A stretch of 36,677 nt of DNA, taken from NCBI GenBank assembly GCA_017536475.1, contig JAFXHH010000019.1, positions 1-36,677 on the forward strand, in the 5' to 3' direction. The DNA comes from Clostridia bacterium (GTDB taxonomy: Bacteria; Bacillota; Clostridia; Oscillospirales; CAG-272). The stretch's first letter is position 1, and the number at the start of each line of letters is the position of its first letter. The translations under genes and the position numbers were made by a program. The notes under the pieces were generated by a model. That model saw only the letters and a list, made by a program, of their open reading frames with translations. It was not told the origin of the DNA and did not search any database. This document shows positions 31,216-36,677 of this stretch, in pieces.

Positions 31216-32523
31216 ATGACAGAAAAGATCATAAAAAAGGACGGGGCATTGCGCTTCCACGTTATAAATACCGATAAATTTAAAATGTCGCGTCTATCGT
31301 TTAATTTCATTCTGCCCGCGGATAAGGAAAGGTCGCCTCTGACCCGCATAATGCTTGCGGTTATGATGAGAGGCTGTGAAAAATATCCGTCGATAGTGAG
31401 CATAAATAAAAGACTTGACGAGCTTTACGGCGCAACTGTAAGCTGGCGCGCGGTCTCTGTGGGAGAGCGACATATTTTCAGAATATCCTGCGAAATACTG
31501 AGCAATAAATATCGTCTGCCCGAGGATAAAACAGACATTCTTTGCGAGGTGGCAAAGGTCATCCTCGAGATACTTTTCAATCCTCTCTTGGATGAAAACG
31601 GACTCCTTTCGGGGTCGAATTTTGAAAGCGAGAAAAAGCTTGCTATTGATGCTATCAAAGCCAGGATAAACGATCAGAAGGCATATTCGGCATCGCAATG
31701 CAGAAAGATAATGTTCGAGGGATCGCCCGCAGGAATATCCACAGAGGGAAGCATAGAGCAGATAAAGGGCTTTACGCTGGAGCAGATTAGTGAAAATATT
31801 GAATATTTTTTGAATAATTCTGCACTCGAGTGCTACTATATCGGCAGCGACGATGCGGATAGAGTTATATCTCTGGTCAGTGATGCTTTCTCAAATCTTA
31901 AGAGAAGCGATAAGGACTTTGTCGGTGGCGAAAAGCCCTTGATCAGAGGTGAGGATGAGCCGCTTCGCTCCGTCACCGAGAAAATGAACGTCTCGCAGGG
32001 AAGACTGAATATAGGCTATACCTGCGGAGTCATAATGAGTGACGCGGATTACCCCGCGATGAGCCTTTTTAACGAGATATTCGGCGGATCGTCGGTGGCG
32101 AAGCTCTTTATAAACGTGAGAGAAAAGCAGAGTCTTTGTTATTATTGTTATTCGTCATATCACTCGGCTACGGGAACGGTTATGATCGGGTGCGGTATCA
32201 AGCCCGAAAATCGCGAAAAGGCTTATGCAGAAATAGAAAACCAGCTCATTGCAATGCAATCGGGTGATTTTACCGATGAGGAGATCGAGACTGCAAAGCG
32301 CACGATTATTTCGGGCGCAAGACAGATATATGACAACCCGTCGGCACTTGAGGCGTTTGACTTCAGACGCATATTGGCAGGAATTTCGGAAACCTCCGAG
32401 GAGCTTATCGAAAAGATTAAAGCGGTGACAAGGGAAGATGTAGTCAAGATGGCGAAAAAGGTTCGGCTTGACACGGTCTATTTCCTTTACGGAGACGGAG
32501 AGGAGGAGTGCGACGATGAGTGA
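31216..32523 (+). CDS. ymfF: M16-type peptidase homologue YmfF, probably inactive
   Basis: A 435-residue M16 (insulinase/processing peptidase) family protein. It keeps the fold (SFNFILPADKERSPLTRIM, LDELYGA, an M16 C domain with GRLNIGYTCG and FGGSSVAKLFINVREKQSLCYY) but has no HxxEH zinc motif where it would be expected near residue 50, so it is likely a non-catalytic partner. Its stop overlaps the start of the next gene, which has the zinc site. The pair corresponds to YmfF/YmfH, genetically associated with EF-P 5-aminopentanol modification in Bacillota. AGGAAG lies before the ATG. Confidence 0.82.
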   Translation: MTEKIIKKDGALRFHVINTDKFKMSRLSFNFILPADKERSPLTRIMLAVMMRGCEKYPSIVSINKRLDELYGATVSWRAVSVGERHIFRISCEILSNKYRLPEDKTDILCEVAKVILEILFNPLLDENGLLSGSNFESEKKLAIDAIKARINDQKAYSASQCRKIMFEGSPAGISTEGSIEQIKGFTLEQISENIEYFLNNSALECYYIGSDDADRVISLVSDAFSNLKRSDKDFVGGEKPLIRGEDEPLRSVTEKMNVSQGRLNIGYTCGVIMSDADYPAMSLFNEIFGGSSVAKLFINVREKQSLCYYCYSSYHSATGTVMIGCGIKPENREKAYAEIENQLIAMQSGDFTDEEIETAKRTIISGARQIYDNPSALEAFDFRRILAGISETSEELIEKIKAVTREDVVKMAKKVRLDTVYFLYGDGEEECDDE

Positions 32524-33802
32524 GATAATTCGTTTTGAGTCGGCGCTTCTCGGCGAAAAATACTACAAGATCAAGCACGACAGCGGTCTTAACGTATTCG
32601 TTTTTCCTAAGGATATGACCTCTACATACGGTGTCTTTTCGGTCAGCTTTGGAGGCAACGTAAATGAATATTTATGCAACGGCGAAAGGGTGACTATCCC
32701 GCAGGGGTGCGCGCATTTCTTGGAGCACAAGCTGTTTGAGAACGAGGACGGAAGCAACGCGGACGATGTTTTTGCGTCCTTGGGTGCATACGACAATGCA
32801 TATACGTCTAACGAGAGGACCGCGTATTTGTTCTCGGCAACCGACAAGGTGGACGAGGCTATCAGTCAGCTTTTATATTTCGTGACTCATCCGTATTTCA
32901 CCAAGAAAACGGTCAAAAAGGAGATAGGTATCATCGCCGAGGAGATCCGCGGATGCGTGGACGACCCCTACGACAGATGCTATATGAATATGCTTGGTGC
33001 GATGTATTTTGAAAATCCCGTCCGTAACGAGATATGCGGCAGTGAGGAGTCGATATCTCAGATCACACCCAAGGTGCTCTATCGGTGTTGCGAGGATTTT
33101 TACACGCCCGAAAATATGGTGCTTGCTCTTTGCGGCAACGTCACTCCCGAGGCAGTCCTTGAGATAGTGGACAGGGAGATAGGAAAAGAACGCAGGCGCT
33201 TTGCGTCAACGCTTGAGAGCTTTGACGAGCCCAAGTCGGTAAAGTGCGGCTTTGTGGAGAAGAGAATGCCTGTCGGCAAGCCGCTTTTCTGTATTGGAAT
33301 CAAGGACTGCGCGATACCCGCGTCGGCTTTTGAAAGATACAGACGCATAGAGGGAATGAACATACTTTTGCATATGATGTTCTCCGAAGCGGGTGAATTT
33401 TATCTCCAAATGCTTGAATCGGGCATTGTTTCGCCCGGATTTGACAGCGGATATTCGTCAAGCGCGAAAACGGCGTACGTTATGATGTCGGGAGAGAGCG
33501 ACTCTCCCGAGACTCTGCTTGAAAGAATCAAGGAGCACATCGCGAAATGCCGACGCGATGGACTTGACAGAAGTGATTTCGAGCGCGAAAAGAGATGTGT
33601 TTACGCATCCTACATATCGGATTTTGATTCGACCGAGGATATCGCGTTTGCATTGACCTCATACGCTTACGACGGCATGGATCTGTTCGAATATCCCAAA
33701 ATAATCGATTCGGTTACGTTTGAATACGTGTGTGAATTGCTTGATACGGTCTTTTGCGACGAGTATTTTACCTTGTCAGTGGTAAGACCGGAAAATAAAT
33801 GA
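32516..33802 (+). CDS. ymfH: M16 zinc peptidase YmfH
   Basis: The 428-residue catalytic partner of YmfF. It has the inverted zinc motif H67-F-L-E70-H71 (CAHFLEHKLFE) and the downstream ligand Glu in KKEIGIIAEEIRG (E142 or E143). The C-terminal half repeats the M16 fold. The protein is predicted to be cytoplasmic; its substrate is unknown. The ATG at 32516 overlaps the ymfF stop by 8 bases (ATGAGTGA) and is preceded by GGAGAGGAGGAG, which favours it over in-frame starts inside ymfF. lgt follows after 13 bases. Confidence 0.85.
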   Translation: MSEIIRFESALLGEKYYKIKHDSGLNVFVFPKDMTSTYGVFSVSFGGNVNEYLCNGERVTIPQGCAHFLEHKLFENEDGSNADDVFASLGAYDNAYTSNERTAYLFSATDKVDEAISQLLYFVTHPYFTKKTVKKEIGIIAEEIRGCVDDPYDRCYMNMLGAMYFENPVRNEICGSEESISQITPKVLYRCCEDFYTPENMVLALCGNVTPEAVLEIVDREIGKERRRFASTLESFDEPKSVKCGFVEKRMPVGKPLFCIGIKDCAIPASAFERYRRIEGMNILLHMMFSEAGEFYLQMLESGIVSPGFDSGYSSSAKTAYVMMSGESDSPETLLERIKEHIAKCRRDGLDRSDFEREKRCVYASYISDFDSTEDIAFALTSYAYDGMDLFEYPKIIDSVTFEYVCELLDTVFCDEYFTLSVVRPENK

Positions 33803-33815
33803 AAGAGGTGATCTT

Positions 33816-34928
33816 ATGTTATTGGCAAAAAATTTGATTTCTTTTCCCGGACTCGGAATCGGAGAATTTTCGCTTGACAACGTTGCTTTTACTTTCGGTG
33901 AAAGCTTTTCGGTGTATTGGTATGGAATCATTATAACCTGCGGAATTATTTTTGCGTATCTCTACGCCGTTTATCGCGGAAAATACGAGAGCGTTTGCTT
34001 TGACGACACTATTGATATCGTGATATGGACGGTGATCCTCGGAGTTATCGGAGCGAGACTTTACTACGTTCTGACTTCGCTTGATAAGTATATAGACGGC
34101 ACGTTTTTAGGCACTTTGAAAAATATGCTCAATCTGCGCGGCGGCGGTCTTGCCATTTACGGCGGAATCATCGGCGGTATATTGGGCATCGTTATTTCGA
34201 CGCGCTTCAAAAAGATCAACACTATCAAGGTGTTCGATATGGCGGCACCAGGCGTTATGATCGGTCAGCTTCTCGGCCGTTGGGGCAACTTTTTCAACGG
34301 TGAAGCGTTCGGCGGGATCGTAAGCGAGAAAAATCCGCTTTACTTTATGCGTATGGGCATAATATCGAGAAACTCGATATCGGATTTCGGCACGACCGAG
34401 ATGGTTTACGTTCATCCCACGTTTTTGTATGAGTCGCTCTGGAATCTGACGGGATTTATTATCATAAACGCTTTGTACAAAAAGAAAAAGTTTAACGGTC
34501 AGATCGCGTGCATGTATCTTTCGTGGTACGGTTTTGGCAGAATGTTTATCGAGGGCTTGCGTACCGACAGTCTTTACCTTGGAAACACGGGAATAAGAAT
34601 TTCGCAGCTTGTCGGACTCATTTGCTTTGTCGTTTTCGGCGCTTTGCTTGTCGTTGGTCTTATCTACTCGAAGAAATTTGACGGTGACGAGAGCAAGCTG
34701 ACTGCGTTTGATAAGATTCTTGTGCCTTCGCTTATTCAAAACCCTGTATTCTTCGCGAAAAAGGCGGCTGTAGCCGAGGGAGCAGAGCAGACAGTTGAGA
34801 CTGTTGAGGTTGAGGCTGAGGACGCTGTGATCGAGCAGACCGAGGACGAGGCGGAGATTGAATCGGACGGAGAAAATTCCAACATTGAAGATAGCGAAAA
34901 GGAGATCGAAAATGGCGAAGATAATTGA
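33816..34928 (+). CDS. lgt: Prolipoprotein diacylglyceryl transferase
   Basis: Lgt transfers diacylglycerol from phosphatidylglycerol to the lipobox cysteine of prolipoproteins, the first step of lipoprotein maturation. The 370-residue membrane protein has about seven hydrophobic segments (to about residue 285). Lgt motifs include YWYGIIITCG, GARLYYVL, GGGLAIYGGIIGG and the signature GRWGNFFNGEAFG. HPTFLYESLWNL and LSWYGFGRMFIEGLR follow. Beyond residue 310 it carries an unusual acidic tail of about 60 residues (Glu, Asp and Val rich) that is absent from typical Lgt (about 270-290 residues). AAAGAGGTGAT precedes the ATG. The 3' end overlaps folD by 17 bases. Confidence 0.93.
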   Translation: MLLAKNLISFPGLGIGEFSLDNVAFTFGESFSVYWYGIIITCGIIFAYLYAVYRGKYESVCFDDTIDIVIWTVILGVIGARLYYVLTSLDKYIDGTFLGTLKNMLNLRGGGLAIYGGIIGGILGIVISTRFKKINTIKVFDMAAPGVMIGQLLGRWGNFFNGEAFGGIVSEKNPLYFMRMGIISRNSISDFGTTEMVYVHPTFLYESLWNLTGFIIINALYKKKKFNGQIACMYLSWYGFGRMFIEGLRTDSLYLGNTGIRISQLVGLICFVVFGALLVVGLIYSKKFDGDESKLTAFDKILVPSLIQNPVFFAKKAAVAEGAEQTVETVEVEAEDAVIEQTEDEAEIESDGENSNIEDSEKEIENGEDN

Positions 34929-35766
34929 CGGAAAAGCTATATCCAAGCAGGTAAGAGAGGAGATCGCGGCAGAGGTCGTGCAGTATAAGGAGAAGTACGG
35001 CACAGCACCCGGTCTTGCGGTAATAATCGTGGGCAGTGACCCTGCTTCGCAGGTCTACGTTCGCAACAAGAAAAGAGCTTGCGAGGAGGTCGGATTTTAT
35101 TCGGTCGGATACGAGCTGCCCGAAAGCACCACGCAAGAAGAGCTTATCGCTCTTATAGAAAATCTTAACAATGACGACAAGATCCACGGAATTCTCGTTC
35201 AGCTTCCTTTGCCGAAGCACCTTGACGAGACCGAGGTCTTGCTTAAAATAAGACCCGAAAAGGACGTTGACGCCTTCCACCCCTACAACGTGGGAAAGAT
35301 AATGATAGGGAATCACGATCTGCTGCCTTGCACGCCTGCGGGTGTTATGGTGCTGCTTGAAAAGTCGGGAATCGACGTTTCGGGCAAGAAGTGCGTGGTT
35401 ATAGGTCGCTCGAATATTGTGGGTAAGCCTATGGCGATGCTTCTGCTTCACGCTAACGGAACGGTGACTATCTGTCATAGCAGAACGAAGGATCTTGCCG
35501 AGATCTGCCGTGAGGCTGATATTCTTGTTGCATCTATCGGCAAGCCCGAGTTTGTGCGCGGCGATATGGTCAAGGAGGGAGCTGTCGTTGTTGACGTGGG
35601 AATTAACCGTCTTGAAAACGGCAAGCTTGTCGGTGACGTGTGTTTTGCCGAGGTTGAGCCGAAGGCGGCTTATATCACCCCCGTGCCCGGCGGCGTTGGC
35701 CCTATGACGATCACTATGCTTTTGAAGAATACCTTGACCGCGGCAAGCATCGCGAGAGGGGAATAA
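34912..35766 (+). CDS. folD: Bifunctional methylenetetrahydrofolate dehydrogenase/cyclohydrolase
   Basis: FolD interconverts 5,10-methylene-THF and 10-formyl-THF through methenyl-THF, using NADP(H). The 284-residue product has the opening IIDGKAISK, YVRNKKRACEEVG with the catalytic Lys (about K53), GILVQLPLPKHL, the NADP-binding CVVIGRSNIVGKPMA, and the C-terminal PGGVGPMTITMLL. AAGGAGAT lies upstream of the ATG at 34912; an in-frame ATG at 34858 lies inside the lgt tail. The overlap with lgt suggests coupled translation. Confidence 0.96.
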   Translation: MAKIIDGKAISKQVREEIAAEVVQYKEKYGTAPGLAVIIVGSDPASQVYVRNKKRACEEVGFYSVGYELPESTTQEELIALIENLNNDDKIHGILVQLPLPKHLDETEVLLKIRPEKDVDAFHPYNVGKIMIGNHDLLPCTPAGVMVLLEKSGIDVSGKKCVVIGRSNIVGKPMAMLLLHANGTVTICHSRTKDLAEICREADILVASIGKPEFVRGDMVKEGAVVVDVGINRLENGKLVGDVCFAEVEPKAAYITPVPGGVGPMTITMLLKNTLTAASIARGE

Positions 35767-35773
35767 AACATAT

Positions 35774-35806
35774 AAAGAAAAAGGTCGCTTGACGGCCTTT
35801 TTCTTT
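35774..35806 (+). terminator. Terminator of the lgt-folD run
   Basis: AAAGAAAAAGG pairs with CCTTTTTCTTT, with an inner CG/CG closing a CTTGA loop (35774-35787 with 35793-35806). The T-rich arm forms the U tract. Confidence 0.8.
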
Positions 35807-35842
35807 ATACAAGCATACTACGACAAAATCTCTGCAAAACGC

Positions 35843-35871
35843 TTGACATCTACGGGGAAATATAGTATAAT
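35843..35871 (+). promoter_or_regulatory. Promoter of miaB
   Basis: Perfect TTGACA (35843-35848) and TATAAT (35866-35871) with a 17-base spacer, 39 bases before the start codon. Confidence 0.88.
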
Positions 35872-35910
35872 AATATATTATCTATAATTATCAAAAAACG
35901 GTGAAAAATA

Positions 35911-36677
35911 ATGAAAGAATACAGAATTTTGCCCGATGCGGAAATGCAAAAGCAAAATGAATATATAGCGAAGATAAGAGCCTTGGTGCTTGGCGCAAAA
36001 GAGACGGCGGGAGAGGTAAAATACGCCTTCGTTCAGACCTTCGGTTGCCAGCAGAATGAAGCCGACAGCGAAAAGATCGCGGGAATGTGCTTATCTATGG
36101 GCTATGAGATCTGCTCCGAGCCCGCCCTTGCCGATCTTATTATGGTCAACACCTGCGCGGTGCGAGAGCATGCCGAGCAAAAGGCGCTCTCGATAATCGG
36201 TCAGTACAAGCATCTAAAGGCGGCGAAGCCAGATATGCTTATCGGTGTTTGCGGATGTATGGTAACGCAGGAGCACCGCAAGGAGAATATCAAGCACAGC
36301 TATCCTTACGTCGATTTTGTGCTTGGAACCTCATCCTTGCACCGATTGCCCGAGCTTATCTACACGAAAATGAAAAAGGGTAAGAGGCTCTACTGTCCCG
36401 AGGAAAAGGAATACCTCGTTGCAGAGGGCTTGCCGATATACCGCGAGTCGAGCTATCGCGCGTGGGTCTCGATAATGTACGGCTGCAATAATTTCTGCAC
36501 GTACTGTATTGTTCCTTACGTTCGCGGTCGCGAGAGAAGCCGTCGACCCGAGGACATAATTGCCGAGGTGAAGGGCTTGGTTGAAGCAGGATACAAGGAT
36601 ATAACACTGCTCGGTCAGAACGTCAACAGCTACGGCAAGGATGCAAAGAGCGACGACGGCGAGATTTACGATTTTGC
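35911..36677 (+). CDS. miaB: tRNA i6A37 methylthiotransferase MiaB (3' end beyond window)
   Basis: MiaB adds the methylthio group to i6A37 of tRNAs that read UNN codons. The open frame runs off the window after 255 codons. It has the UPF0004 cysteines C46 (QTFGCQQNE), C82 (NTCAVREHAE) and C116 (GVCGCM), and the radical-SAM motif C192-x3-C196-x2-C199 (CNNFCTYC) followed by IVPYVRGRERSR. GQNVNSYG is also present. These motifs separate it from MtaB at 5886-7196. The ribosome site (GGTGA) is modest. A missing TRAM domain is due to the window edge. Confidence 0.93.
   Translation, partial: MKEYRILPDAEMQKQNEYIAKIRALVLGAKETAGEVKYAFVQTFGCQQNEADSEKIAGMCLSMGYEICSEPALADLIMVNTCAVREHAEQKALSIIGQYKHLKAAKPDMLIGVCGCMVTQEHRKENIKHSYPYVDFVLGTSSLHRLPELIYTKMKKGKRLYCPEEKEYLVAEGLPIYRESSYRAWVSIMYGCNNFCTYCIVPYVRGRERSRRPEDIIAEVKGLVEAGYKDITLLGQNVNSYGKDAKSDDGEIYDF

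Overview
The window looks like a chromosomal segment of an anaerobic, low-to-moderate-GC Bacillota (class Clostridia, probably a gut lineage). This rests on strong Shine-Dalgarno sites, TTGACA/TATAAT promoters with 17-base spacers, a rubrerythrin, the Clostridia-type EF-P modification genes, and Gram-positive housekeeping genes (mutS2, tmcAL, mtaB). The lineage is inferred from gene content; no rRNA gene is present. I saw no tRNA, rRNA, CRISPR array or transposase.

Layout: (1) 1-1560, the ribosomal operon rpsF-ssb-rpsR with a structured leader, ending in two near-identical terminators around a palindrome-rich spacer. (2) 1.6-4.7 kb, rubrerythrin and a GH38 alpha-mannosidase. (3) 4.7-7.2 kb on the minus strand, a DUF6873-like protein, rpmB and mtaB. 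(4) 7.3-11.4 kb, upp, a fold-back element, an RluA-family pseudouridine synthase, an Lnt-type apolipoprotein N-acyltransferase and a small lipoprotein. (5) 11.5-17.9 kb, dxs, mutS2, a GlmU-like left-handed beta-helix acyltransferase and glmM, closely spaced. (6) 17.9-23.6 kb, an accessory stretch with an AT-rich 1485-residue surface protein, a 24-codon relic of the glmS 3' end, and two small membrane proteins. (7) 23.6-27.3 kb, an orphan rhaA (minus), then ymfI, a 2H phosphoesterase and an asparaginase. (8) 27.3-29.0 kb (minus), a small unknown gene and tmcAL. (9) 29.2-36.7 kb, yceD-rpmF, an Mrp-type Fe-S ATPase, the M16 pair ymfF-ymfH, lgt, folD, and a miaB cut by the window end.

Themes that connect genes: UDP-GlcNAc and cell wall supply (GlmU-like, glmM, lost glmS); lipoprotein maturation (lgt, lnt, a lipoprotein substrate); EF-P 5-aminopentanol modification (ymfI, ymfF, ymfH); and tRNA anticodon-loop modification (mtaB, miaB, tmcAL).

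The most interesting stretch is 17.9-22.8 kb. A foreign-looking surface protein sits directly downstream of glmM, and the last codons of glmS survive just beyond it, which suggests that the acquired gene replaced glmS. The surface protein has a predicted cysteine amidase/peptidase domain with a dockerin-like calcium loop immediately before its putative catalytic histidine, an SH3 domain embedded in an InlB-type repeat, a cohesin-like domain, a Thr/Ser/Glu repeat stalk and a C-terminal anchor without LPXTG.
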